This document shows positions 5,580 to 13,190 of a stretch of 18,567 nucleotides of DNA, one piece after another (position 1 is the stretch's first letter; the number at the start of each line of letters is the position of its first letter). The position numbers and the translations under genes are program-made. This DNA comes from JABDGZ01 sp964483785. GTDB taxonomy: Bacteria > Omnitrophota > Gorgyraeia > Zapsychrales > Fredricksoniimonadaceae. The DNA is taken from positions 1-18,567 of the forward strand of contig CAZACW010000044.1 in NCBI GenBank assembly GCA_964483785.1. The letters run 5' to 3'. The notes beneath the pieces are model-generated. The model was not told the DNA's origin. It searched no databases and was given only the letters and a program-made list of their open reading frames with translations.

Positions 5580-6158
5580 TCATTTGTCCCGGATGGCATT
5601 TTCGATGCGCAAATCCGGGACCAGCCACATCACCGCCACCAAAACATACATGCCAATGGCATAAAGCGGATTGGCAAAGGACAAACAGATGGCCGTGATA
5701 TAGGCCGCCACGGAAATCTTGCCTTTGAAATCCTTGCCGATGGCCTTGGCCAGGGTCGATTCCTTCCCGTGCCGGGCGATCAAGACCCTAACCAAGATGT
5801 AATAAGCGATGGCAGCGCCTAACAGCACCGCTCCGTATAAAGCCACGGGTTTAGGCTCAAAATCATCCACCCCCATCCAGTCCGTGACAAACGGGATCAA
5901 GGAAAGCCAAAACAAAAGATGCAGATTGGCCAACAGAATGGCGCCATTCACATATCTGGCCGCTTGTAAAAGATGATGGTGATTGTTCCAGTAAATGCCT
6001 AAAAAAGTAAAAGAAAGCACATAACTTAAAAAAACCGGCAATACAGGGCGCAGATCAGCCAATTCATGCCCCAAAGGGGCCTTTAAATCCAGCACCGTGA
6101 TGGTGATGATAATGGCAATGACCCCGTCGCTGAATGCTTCCAGACGCGTTTTATTCAT
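5580..6158 (-). CDS. TMEM175-family (DUF1211) potassium channel-like membrane protein
   Basis: A 192-residue integral membrane protein. The family signature 'RLEAFSDGVIAIIITITVLD' is at residues 5-24, containing the RxxxFSDG filter motif of TMEM175. About six hydrophobic segments follow, with loops rich in His or charged residues (for example 'YWNNHHHLLQ'). Bacterial members have a single six-helix unit and form tetrameric K+-conducting channels; conduction here is inferred from the family. The gene lies 9 nt after the YhcH-family gene and has no Shine-Dalgarno site or promoter of its own, so it is probably the last gene of the tgt-trmD-rplS-rnhB transcription unit. Confidence 0.88.
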   Translation of the reverse strand: MNKTRLEAFSDGVIAIIITITVLDLKAPLGHELADLRPVLPVFLSYVLSFTFLGIYWNNHHHLLQAARYVNGAILLANLHLLFWLSLIPFVTDWMGVDDFEPKPVALYGAVLLGAAIAYYILVRVLIARHGKESTLAKAIGKDFKGKISVAAYITAICLSFANPLYAIGMYVLVAVMWLVPDLRIENAIRDK

Positions 6159-6167
6159 GGGCTTATT

Positions 6168-6620
6168 TTAATGGATTTTGACCTTAAACACCAGCTTTTT
6201 AACCGGACCGTCGTAGCCTTCACAGCGGCACGCGGGCCGATGGGCCTGGTTGGGAAAAAAAACGGCAAAATCCCCCTGGCGCACGATCAAATCCCTGACC
6301 AAACCCTGCGGCTTAAAAAACTGGCAATCCCCCTGACTGTCGTAATCCGTCAACGCAGACAAATCCTGCGGATGTGCGGTTTGCATCAATTCCGCCCCTT
6401 GGGCGATATATTGCACGTCCGCGTAATTCCGGTGCGTTTCAAAACGGTTTTCCAAAGCCGGTTTAGGCAGATAACTGCTGACCCTGACAAAAAGCTCCCT
6501 GCCCTCGATGGCGGTTTCACCGTCAGGCAGATGGGCGCAATCATGCTCATTGATAAATTTCAAAATTGCCTCAAGCCGGGGTATGGATGATTTTTTGAGT
6601 GCGGCCATGGACAAAAGCAT
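6168..6620 (-). CDS. YhcH/YjgK/YiaL-family protein
   Basis: A 150-residue protein of the YhcH/YjgK/YiaL (DUF386) family with a cupin-like barrel. The conserved metal-site regions are visible: 'RFETHRNYADVQYI' (Glu and His, about residues 79-92) and 'GDFAVFFPNQAHRPAC' (His, about 116-131). Characterised relatives act on sugars, for example in sialic acid or xylulose/galactose-related pathways, but the substrate of this member is unknown and no sugar operon is nearby. Its ATG overlaps the rnhB stop (TAATG) with AGGGG 7 nt upstream, so it is co-translated with rnhB. ATG at codon 5 is a possible alternative start. Confidence 0.88.
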   Translation of the reverse strand: MLLSMAALKKSSIPRLEAILKFINEHDCAHLPDGETAIEGRELFVRVSSYLPKPALENRFETHRNYADVQYIAQGAELMQTAHPQDLSALTDYDSQGDCQFFKPQGLVRDLIVRQGDFAVFFPNQAHRPACRCEGYDGPVKKLVFKVKIH

Positions 6621-7264
6621 TACGCCACCCCTTTGAAGCTTTTGCGGTGGATCATCGACGGCCCGTGTTTTTGGATGGCCTGGCGGTGCTCTTCGGTGGG
6701 ATACCCCTTGTGCTTGGCAAATCCATACTGCCCAAAGACTTTGTCGTACATGTTCATGACCCTGTCCCGGTAAACCTTGGCGATGATGGAAGCGCAGGCG
6801 ATGGACAGGGACTGGGCGTCCCCATCGATGATGGCCCGGTGCTGATAAGGCAATTGGGTAAGGCAGATGTGGCCGTCGATGAGCATGACGATCTGGGCGT
6901 GAAAATTCTTTTGGGCGACGATCTCCTTAGGCATGCGGATCAAAAGCCCCTCGACCGCCATGTCCATGGCCAAATGCGCGGCATTGAGGATGTTGACAAA
7001 ATCAATGACCTGTTCGTTGATGACGCCGATCCCCACCCAGGCCTTGTCATAAATCTCATAAAAGGCCTCTTCCCTGGCCGCGGGGGTCATTTTTTTGGAA
7101 TCATTGATGGCGTTTTTAAAATTGTATTCCTTAAGGCATACGGCCGCGGCCACCACCGGCCCGGCCAAAGGCCCCCGGCCCGCCTCATCCACCCCTAAAA
7201 TAAAACGCAAGCCCTCTTTTTGGGCTTGCGTTTCGAAACGGAGCATATCTGCGAAGGCAGACAT
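6620..7264 (-). CDS. rnhB: Ribonuclease HII
   Basis: A 214-residue ribonuclease HII, which cuts the RNA strand of RNA-DNA hybrids and removes single ribonucleotides from DNA. The N-terminal active-site block is 'LGVDEAGRGPLAGPVVAAAV' (about residues 23-42), with the catalytic Asp and Glu. A third acidic residue is in 'MLIDGH', and 'SIACASIIAKVYRDRVM' is the conserved helix with the final Asp. The length is normal. The gene begins 6 nt after rplS without a visible Shine-Dalgarno site; trmD-rplS-rnhB is a common order in bacteria. The stop overlaps the start of the next gene by one base. Confidence 0.96.
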   Translation of the reverse strand: MSAFADMLRFETQAQKEGLRFILGVDEAGRGPLAGPVVAAAVCLKEYNFKNAINDSKKMTPAAREEAFYEIYDKAWVGIGVINEQVIDFVNILNAAHLAMDMAVEGLLIRMPKEIVAQKNFHAQIVMLIDGHICLTQLPYQHRAIIDGDAQSLSIACASIIAKVYRDRVMNMYDKVFGQYGFAKHKGYPTEEHRQAIQKHGPSMIHRKSFKGVA

Positions 7265-7270
7265 CAGATT

Positions 7271-7669
7271 TTACGCATGGACAGGGTGGGCTGCCGGCGC
7301 TGTTGGATGGGCTGTCTGGTCGACCTGGACCCGGGCCTTTTTGCCTAAGCGGTTACGCAGATAATACAATTTCGCGCGTTTGACCACACCTTTGGATACC
7401 ACCTCGATTTTATCAATCACCGGTGAATTGACCGGAAAAGTCCTCTCCACCCCTTCGCCGAAAGAAATCTTTCTGACCGTAAAAGCCGCGGCCGGACCCT
7501 GGCCGGATTTCTTGATCACAGTGCCCTCAAACGGATGGATGCGCACCTTGTCCGCTTCCTTGACCTTGATCTTCATTTTTACGGTATCGCCCACGTCAAA
7601 AGCCGGAATATCCTTGCGGATGCTCTTGGCGCTGACAAAGGACATTTTCTCAATGCTGCTTGCTATCAT
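7271..7669 (-). CDS. rplS: 50S ribosomal protein L19
   Basis: A 132-residue L19, located at the 30S-50S interface of the ribosome. Family blocks: 'IPAFDVGDTVKMKIKVKE', 'RIHPFEGTVIKKSGQG', 'FTVRKISFGEGVERTFPVNS' and 'RRAKLYYLR'-like 'KRAKLYYLRNRLGKKARV'. Compared with E. coli L19 it has a short C-terminal tail rich in Ala, Pro and His (about residues 114-132). The start has AAGGAG 8 nt upstream, located inside the end of trmD, and the two genes overlap by 20 nt. Confidence 0.96.
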   Translation of the reverse strand: MIASSIEKMSFVSAKSIRKDIPAFDVGDTVKMKIKVKEADKVRIHPFEGTVIKKSGQGPAAAFTVRKISFGEGVERTFPVNSPVIDKIEVVSKGVVKRAKLYYLRNRLGKKARVQVDQTAHPTAPAAHPVHA

Positions 7670-8366
7670 TGCCGACTCCTTTATGGTTCCTGCTTAACAA
7701 ATCCGGCCTGACTTTTTTCGTCAAGGCCAAAGCTTGGGCTTGCCGCCATGTTTTAATGGCTTTATGATTGCCAGATAATAACACATCAGGCACCCTTTGG
7801 CCACGAAAATTTGCCGGACGCGTGTACTGCGGCCCCTCAAGCAAATTGTCTTCAAACGATTCCTGATGAAGGGATTCTTCCTTGCCCAATACCCCTGGGA
7901 CCAGCCTGGCCACGGCATCCACGATCAGCATCGCGGGTATTTCACCGCCTGTCAACACATAATCACCGGCTGATATCTCTTCATCCACCAGGCACTTACG
8001 CACGCGCTCATCAATGCCTTCGTAATGGCCGCAAATAATGATCAAATTCTTGGCCTTGCTTAAGGTCTTGGCGTAATCTTGTGTCAAAGGCCTTCCCGCC
8101 GGGGATGTGTAAATGATCTTGGCCTTTCTTCGGCCTTTGATGGCCTTGATGGCATCAAACAAGGGCTGGGCCAAAAGCACCATGCCGGGCCCGCCGCCAA
8201 AAGGCCTATCATCCACCTTACGGTGCTTTTTGTCGTCGGTAAAATCGCGCAGATCGTGCACGGAAATCCTGACCTTTTTTTTGTCCTGGGCCCGTTTTAA
8301 GATAGACTCATTCAGGATGGGGCCAAACATCTTAGGAAAAATTGTGATGATATCGAAGCGCAGCAT
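7650..8366 (-). CDS. trmD: tRNA (guanine-N1-)-methyltransferase
   Basis: A 238-residue TrmD, which methylates G37 at N1 in tRNAs using S-adenosylmethionine and prevents +1 frameshifting. It has the SPOUT trefoil-knot region 'IICGHYEGIDERV' and 'ISAGDYVLTGGEIPAMLIVD', then 'PGVLGKEESLHQESFEDNLL' and 'GPQYTRPANFRGQRVPDVLL' typical of the family, with 'SGNHKAIKTWR' after it. The start is 2 nt from the tgt stop. The usual upstream partners rpsP and rimM are absent; tgt takes their place. The 3' end overlaps rplS by 20 nt. Confidence 0.96.
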   Translation of the reverse strand: MLRFDIITIFPKMFGPILNESILKRAQDKKKVRISVHDLRDFTDDKKHRKVDDRPFGGGPGMVLLAQPLFDAIKAIKGRRKAKIIYTSPAGRPLTQDYAKTLSKAKNLIIICGHYEGIDERVRKCLVDEEISAGDYVLTGGEIPAMLIVDAVARLVPGVLGKEESLHQESFEDNLLEGPQYTRPANFRGQRVPDVLLSGNHKAIKTWRQAQALALTKKVRPDLLSRNHKGVGNDSKQH

Positions 8367-8368
8367 GG

Positions 8369-9502
8369 TTATATGGTCTTTAACAATTCTGAATTATAGG
8401 CCGTCAAAAATTCCTTTTGAAATCCGGCGAAACGGTCTTCTTCAATGGCCTGGCGTATTGCGGCCATCAGTTTAATATAAAAATACACATTATGATAGCT
8501 TAAGAAACGCACCCCTGTAATTTCACCCATGTTAAGCAAATGGCGGATATAACAGCGGGTGTAATTCCGGCAAACTCCGCAGGTGCAGGCTTCATCCAGG
8601 GGCCTTAAATCCTTGGTGAATTCACTGTTGCGGATATTTAGTTTACCTTTGGAGGTAAAGGCAGAGCCATGCCTGCCGTAGCGGGTCGGCACGGAACAAT
8701 CAAACATGTCCACCCCCAAACCTACGGCCCGCACAATTTGGTCCGGCAGGCCGATGCCCATAAAATACCTGGGCTTGTCCTTAGGCAAAAATGGGACCAC
8801 CCAGTTTAAGGCCTCAAACATCTCCTTGACCGATTCTCCGACGCTGACACCGCCGACGGCATAGGCGTCAAAGTCAAGCGCAAGCAATTCTTCGGCGGAT
8901 TGGCGGCGCAGGTCCTCATACATGGAGCCTTGGACAATGGCAAAAAGACGCTGTCCCCTTTCATGCATGCCGATCTTGTAAAAATGCTCCTTGCAGCGCT
9001 TGGCCCAAAGGGTGGTGCGTTTCAGGCCCTTGAGGGCCTTGCGCCGGTCGCAGGGATAGGGCGAACATTCATCCAAAGGCATCACCATGTCCGAGCCCAG
9101 CGCCTTTTGGATCTCCATGACCTTTTCCGGCGTGAAGAAATGCATACTGCCGTCAATATGGGAGCGGAATTTGACCCCCTCATCCGTGATTTTGCGGAAT
9201 TTAGTCAGGCTGAAGGCCTGGTATCCGCCGCTGTCTGTCAGGATGGGCTTGTTCCAATTCATGAACTTATGCAGGCCGCCCGTATGTTCCATAATATCCA
9301 GGCCCGGCCGCAAATAAAGATGGTAGGTATTGGAAAGAAGGATCTCGGCATCCATCTCCAGCAGGTCGACGCCGGACATGGTCTTGACCGTGGCTGTTGT
9401 GGCCACCGGCATAAAAAACGGCGTTTGCACAGGCCCGTGTTGGGTGCTCAGCACGCCCCGGCGGGCTGCTGTGGACGCATCCTGGTGAATAAGCTTATAC
9501 AT
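8369..9502 (-). CDS. tgt: Queuine/preQ1 tRNA-guanine transglycosylase
   Basis: A 377-residue Tgt, which exchanges G34 of GUN-anticodon tRNAs for preQ1 in queuosine synthesis. Visible: 'LTDSGGYQAFSL' with a catalytic Asp, 'AVGGVSVGE', 'RYFMGIGLPDQIVRAV', and 'MFDCSVPTRYGRHG' with the nucleophile Asp. The zinc site is 'CTCGVC' followed by the His of 'FLSYHN'. The start at 9502 gives the normal N-terminus 'MYKLI'; an ATG at 9520 lies inside the palindromic element and would add six residues of element-derived sequence. No Shine-Dalgarno site is visible, because a 48-bp palindrome ends 5 nt upstream. Its usual neighbour queA lies 4.1 kb away, beyond an insertion. Confidence 0.95.
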   Translation of the reverse strand: MYKLIHQDASTAARRGVLSTQHGPVQTPFFMPVATTATVKTMSGVDLLEMDAEILLSNTYHLYLRPGLDIMEHTGGLHKFMNWNKPILTDSGGYQAFSLTKFRKITDEGVKFRSHIDGSMHFFTPEKVMEIQKALGSDMVMPLDECSPYPCDRRKALKGLKRTTLWAKRCKEHFYKIGMHERGQRLFAIVQGSMYEDLRRQSAEELLALDFDAYAVGGVSVGESVKEMFEALNWVVPFLPKDKPRYFMGIGLPDQIVRAVGLGVDMFDCSVPTRYGRHGSAFTSKGKLNIRNSEFTKDLRPLDEACTCGVCRNYTRCYIRHLLNMGEITGVRFLSYHNVYFYIKLMAAIRQAIEEDRFAGFQKEFLTAYNSELLKTI

Positions 9503-9507
9503 AAAAT

Positions 9508-9555
9508 AATTGGGACACATTGAATTTTACATTCAAAATTCAATGTGTCCCAATT
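9508..9555. repeat. Short perfect palindrome related to family A, directly upstream of tgt
   Basis: Two perfect 21-base arms (9508-9528 and 9535-9555) flank a 6-base loop. The outer 14 bases, AATTGGGACACATT, match the tips of family A, but the asymmetric centre of the longer copies is missing, as in an internal deletion. In the minus-strand transcript the hairpin lies between the large secreted-protein gene (stop 15 nt away) and the tgt start (5 nt away). On the plus strand it is followed by GTTTTT. Confidence 0.85.
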
Positions 9556-9569
9556 GTTTTTCCAATTAT

Positions 9570-12500
9570 TTAAGCCCTGAATGCTTTGCGGGGATCAAGA
9601 AAGGCAAGCTTCAGATTACTGGACCCAGCATCCGCTGACTTTTGGGCAGGAGCGGGATTATTGTCATTGGCCGCCGGGACCACGGGAAGATTATCATTGG
9701 CCGCAGGCGCATTAAATCCTAAAAGCATGTCCACCATGGGTACCGTGACCGGCTCAACGCTTTTGACCTCAGGGAACAGACCCTTGGCTTCCATAAGCAT
9801 TTGAAGGATGCGCGGATCGCTGAAAGCTGTGCGCACGCCGGAGCCCTGGGTATTTAAAGACACATTTTCCAGGTCGATACCGCCGTTATCAGCCGCATGA
9901 ATCCTAACGGCCCCGGCATTCATATCCGGTACATCAATCATGGCAAGATCGACCTTGGCCATTAAAGGCCTTAAGGCATCCGCAAGGTCCCCTTGCTGAG
10001 CATGATAAACTATGGAATTAATTAAATCCCGACGATTGACTTCAAGGACATGATAACCATCGGGTACATGTTGGCCAACAATGACATCCGCCTTGATACC
10101 CAGACCGCTGACCGGGGCCTGGGGGGATGTAAAAATTTGCCAAGACGAATTTTGATGTACCAAAATCTGCACGGTAGTTCCTGTGAATCTGTTCACTTGA
10201 TTTTGGAGCAATCGCAATAAATTTCCTTCCCTGCCATCGATTTTAAGCGCATTAAAGGTATCTATGACGGGTTGAACATGGACAACAGCGGTCTTAATGG
10301 TTTGGTAAGCCTTATACTGGACACTATCGGCATAGACATTAGGCGATAGTCTGGCAGTCCAATATACGCTTGAGGAAAAGGACGGCTCTCTTGAACCTGT
10401 CGGCGCTGACATGGTTGTTGGCAGTTTACCGAAATTAGCGCTTATGTAGGTCCGTAAATGGTCCCTAAGAGATTGTTGATTAGCTTGTGCATTCAGCGAT
10501 ACATACGGCGTCAATTCATATAATCCCATCACCTTGTCTAAAGTAGGATCATCCAAAGATGAAAAATGAGCAATATAGAAATCCCCGCCTCTAAATTCCA
10601 AAAAATTGGAAGGAGTTGCCGGTGGGCTGACCGCAGGAGGCTGAGAAATACTGGGAGCAGCTGCCAATGGTCTGGGAGCTTGGCCAGGGGCCCCGGCTGC
10701 CTTGGTCCCCGTCTGTGCAGCGGCGATGGCAGCTCCAATGATCTGTAAATTTGGATTGGCCAATGTTTGGACTGTATTAGGCAGGCTGCGGTTGACCATG
10801 TCCGTATAAAATCCCCTCGGATATTGATAGCTTGTCAGTCCATCGGCATTATGCGTTATGTGGACAGGCTGCCCCAATATGCTGGATACGGTCCCATCCA
10901 TTTGATTCGAACCATCTGTCTTGACTGTAAAGCTATCTCCCCCTGCCGCGGCAACACGCTTGAATACGTTAAATACCACGACCGCTGTTGGAGGGATAGG
11001 TGTATTAATGAGAACGCACGGAGAAACAACCGTGGCATGAGCTGCAGGCGGTGCAACAGGAGGAAGTGGAGGCGCGCCCGCAGAACCTGAAGGAGCAGGT
11101 CCGTTTATGACAGCAGGAACCAATGGATTATCCGCTTTGAGACGTAAATAGGTGTGGGTTTTACCATCCGCACCATTGGCTGTAAAAACAGCGGGTTGAA
11201 GTAATTGAGCAGTAGCTATTCCTATGGCGCCTGGCTTATTGTCTGCGGCATTGACTCCTTGCACAATATCCCCCAACGAAGAACTGCTCAATTCAATAAC
11301 ATTGGGAGCTGCCTTAAAATTAAGGGAATGAACTAAAGAATTTAAAACAGGACTTCCACTCGTATCAGCAATGGTTGTAACAGGCGTTCCATTTAATTGA
11401 GGCGCCTGATTTGGGGCAGCCAAGGTAGGATTGAAAGCCCCGAATAAGGCCACAGCCCCCACCGCAATAGAAAACATGGTGGCAATGGATGCTCTTGTGT
11501 TCATGGCATTATCCATGCCACGGACACGGACATCATTACCATCACTAATTTGGGCTAAATTGGCGGCCAAACCATTAGCTTCAAACCCGCCTGAAAAATA
11601 CTTTCTGGGAATGACCTGATTCGATTGGGGATCAAGGTCTTCCTTGATATAGTTATAAACCCCCTTTTTATAGGCCTTCAAATATTGACGGTAAATCTTC
11701 TCCGTGATCTGTTTGTCCCGGGTATCGATGCCTAAGGTCTTGTTGCGGTCCACATAGCCTTGGCTCAAAACATTGTCCTTCAAATTTTTCTTATACCAGG
11801 CCGCCAGGATCAAACTCTGATAGACTTGGCGCAGGCCGGCGAAATTCCTGCCTTCGTTGACTTCCTTTTCCAAGGCCGGGATCACGATTTCCTTGATGAT
11901 ATTGGAAGACATCTTGGACATGGCTGTTTCATCCGTATTCTTTTGAAACTCAGCCTCAGTCATGCCGTACTGCTCCATGGCCTTGTGTTTGTTGGCCGCC
12001 AGATAATCCTGCTCCAGCAAAACTTTCAAGCGGCTTTGGACCACAAAGACAGCGTTCATCTTGGCGTTTTCATACACAACAGCATCACCTGGAACGATCC
12101 ATACCTTATTAAAGGTGTTGACCGGCACATCCGTGGTCCCAAATTGCTGTTGGGCGCGCGCGTAAACCGTCTGCCAAAATTCCTGGCCCAATTGCCGCTC
12201 AGGATAAATGGCCGTGGCCATGATCTGCTTCAACAAATAATCTTCAGATAAAAGCTCCTTGCCCATTTCCGTATCGCCAAAGGCTTTTGGAATAATGCGG
12301 CTGTGCTCATAAGGAGAAAGGTTGACCCACATTTCCGGTTCAGGCGTGGTCAGGGAAGCTAAAAAGTAAGCGGCAAGCTTCTGGCCCTGGTCCTTGATCT
12401 GTCCCTGGCTTAGATGTTCATCTCCTGTATCCACGATGAAATCAAATTTGAAAGGATTGTCCGTGTAGAGCTTGATGCCCTTGACCAGCATAGGGTCAAA

Positions 12501-12653
12501 TTTAGGGGTCATGTTGACCATGACGCCTGCCGTAGGCAGATACGCCACCTGGGCCAAGCTTGGGGATGCAGGCAAAAGTCCCGCAAAGGCGATTAATACG
12601 GTTAAAGCGATCGTTCGGGTGAATGGGGACTTTCTTAAAGCCATGGTGCTCAT
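9570..12653 (-). CDS. Large secreted Omnitrophota-type protein of unknown function
   Basis: A 1027-residue exported protein. Residues 1-35 are a signal peptide ending near 'SPSLA'. Residues of about 36-375 form a charged, helical domain of a type I recall from Omnitrophota secreted proteins ('LYTDNPFKFDFIVDTGDE', 'QVIPRKYFSGGFEANGLAAN'). At about 384-412 is a second hydrophobic segment, 'IATMFSIAVGAVALFGAF' followed by 'NPTLAAP', which looks like another signal peptide or membrane helix. Pro/Ala-rich linkers lie at about 518-541 and 644-680. A mixed region follows, and near the C-terminus 'NGGIDLENVSLNTQGSG' recalls a conserved block of the same phylum. The tail (about 980-1010) is rich in Ala, Asn and Pro. 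No enzyme motif is recognised. The start has GGAGGAG at 5 nt spacing. Confidence 0.85.
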   Translation of the reverse strand: MSTMALRKSPFTRTIALTVLIAFAGLLPASPSLAQVAYLPTAGVMVNMTPKFDPMLVKGIKLYTDNPFKFDFIVDTGDEHLSQGQIKDQGQKLAAYFLASLTTPEPEMWVNLSPYEHSRIIPKAFGDTEMGKELLSEDYLLKQIMATAIYPERQLGQEFWQTVYARAQQQFGTTDVPVNTFNKVWIVPGDAVVYENAKMNAVFVVQSRLKVLLEQDYLAANKHKAMEQYGMTEAEFQKNTDETAMSKMSSNIIKEIVIPALEKEVNEGRNFAGLRQVYQSLILAAWYKKNLKDNVLSQGYVDRNKTLGIDTRDKQITEKIYRQYLKAYKKGVYNYIKEDLDPQSNQVIPRKYFSGGFEANGLAANLAQISDGNDVRVRGMDNAMNTRASIATMFSIAVGAVALFGAFNPTLAAPNQAPQLNGTPVTTIADTSGSPVLNSLVHSLNFKAAPNVIELSSSSLGDIVQGVNAADNKPGAIGIATAQLLQPAVFTANGADGKTHTYLRLKADNPLVPAVINGPAPSGSAGAPPLPPVAPPAAHATVVSPCVLINTPIPPTAVVVFNVFKRVAAAGGDSFTVKTDGSNQMDGTVSSILGQPVHITHNADGLTSYQYPRGFYTDMVNRSLPNTVQTLANPNLQIIGAAIAAAQTGTKAAGAPGQAPRPLAAAPSISQPPAVSPPATPSNFLEFRGGDFYIAHFSSLDDPTLDKVMGLYELTPYVSLNAQANQQSLRDHLRTYISANFGKLPTTMSAPTGSREPSFSSSVYWTARLSPNVYADSVQYKAYQTIKTAVVHVQPVIDTFNALKIDGREGNLLRLLQNQVNRFTGTTVQILVHQNSSWQIFTSPQAPVSGLGIKADVIVGQHVPDGYHVLEVNRRDLINSIVYHAQQGDLADALRPLMAKVDLAMIDVPDMNAGAVRIHAADNGGIDLENVSLNTQGSGVRTAFSDPRILQMLMEAKGLFPEVKSVEPVTVPMVDMLLGFNAPAANDNLPVVPAANDNNPAPAQKSADAGSSNLKLAFLDPRKAFRA

Positions 12654-12727
12654 CTTACTCCTCCGGTTCTAAATACTTTAAATTATGGGGCAATGCAGTT
12701 TTCACATCTATATTTATCTTCAAGGCA

Positions 12728-12736
12728 AGTATAGCA
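12728..12736 (-). promoter_or_regulatory. Possible extended -10 promoter of the large secreted-protein gene
   Basis: On the minus strand TGCTATACT gives an extended -10 element (TGn before TATACT), about 75 nt upstream of the start codon. No good -35 box lies at the right distance. The intergenic stretch 12654-12826 shows nothing else that I can name. Confidence 0.4.
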
Positions 12737-12826
12737 TATGGTTTTTGAAAATGCCACCCGCTGGATCAAATTTTTCTTACCCCGGAATGTACCAGGCCAC
12801 TTTAAGGGGACTGGTCGTTAATTTGG

Positions 12827-12855
12827 TTGACAAGCACTCAATTTCATTCTATATT
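12827..12855 (+). promoter_or_regulatory. Sigma-70-like promoter of the Phd-PIN toxin operon
   Basis: A perfect -35 TTGACA (12827-12832), a 17-nt spacer and -10 TATATT (12850-12855), 35 nt before the antitoxin start codon. It is one of the strongest promoter matches in the window. Confidence 0.8.
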
Positions 12856-12858
12856 TTA

Positions 12859-12876
12859 ACTAGTCAGACTAGTCAG
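12859..12876. promoter_or_regulatory. Tandem 9-bp repeat, likely antitoxin operator
   Basis: Two exact adjoining copies of ACTAGTCAG. Each contains the palindrome ACTAGT, so two dimer sites spaced 9 bp apart are possible. They lie between the -10 box and the Shine-Dalgarno site, where binding by the Phd-type antitoxin would repress transcription. Confidence 0.6.
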
Positions 12877-12890
12877 TAAAGGAGGCGGTT

Positions 12891-13190
12891 ATGATTTCAA
12901 CCTTGAAAAAATTATCGGCACGCGCAGGAGCCAACAATCATTGGCAGCTGCAGGCGGCGAAGGCCCGTTTTAGTGAATTGTTTCGAATCGTCCGCTCCAA
13001 AGGACCGCAATGGGTCACCAAGCAGGGAAAAGAAGCGGTTGTTGTTTTGTCTGCAGAACAATTTGAAAAACTACAAAAACAAAAAGCCGGCTATAAAAAT
13101 CTTGCTAAATTCTTTGCAAAGTCTCCCTTAGTCGGATCTGGCATTAGTTTGGAACGGGATAAAGACTACGGGCGAAAGGTCTCTTTATGA
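12891..13190 (+). CDS. Phd/YefM-type antitoxin
   Basis: A 99-residue antitoxin with the Phd/YefM fold: 'WQLQAAKARFSELFRIVRSK' then 'GPQWVTKQGKEAVVVLSAEQ' and 'FEKLQ', the DNA-binding dimer core at about residues 20-65. The C-terminal 35 residues would wrap around and block the toxin. The start has AAAGGAGG 5 nt upstream. Its 3' end overlaps the PIN toxin gene by 4 nt (ATGA). The promoter and the tandem ACTAGTCAG repeat upstream suggest autorepression by the toxin-antitoxin complex. It is one of only two plus-strand genes in the window. Confidence 0.93.
   Translation: MISTLKKLSARAGANNHWQLQAAKARFSELFRIVRSKGPQWVTKQGKEAVVVLSAEQFEKLQKQKAGYKNLAKFFAKSPLVGSGISLERDKDYGRKVSL

Noticed and set aside
9503..9520. 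Earlier tgt start codon inside the palindrome
   Set aside because: It would add residues M-C-P-N-Y-F encoded by the repeat; Tgt proteins normally begin near the second Met. It cannot be fully excluded because neither start has a Shine-Dalgarno site.
8900..9523. Long plus-strand open frame opposite tgt, and similar plus-strand frames opposite trmD, rnhB, SpoIID-domain and scpA genes
   Set aside because: They mirror well-supported conserved minus-strand genes, show no family resemblance and lack ribosome-binding sites.
9503..9569. preQ1 riboswitch upstream of tgt
   Set aside because: The space is filled by a simple perfect palindrome; no preQ1 aptamer-like pseudoknot pattern is visible and the space is short.
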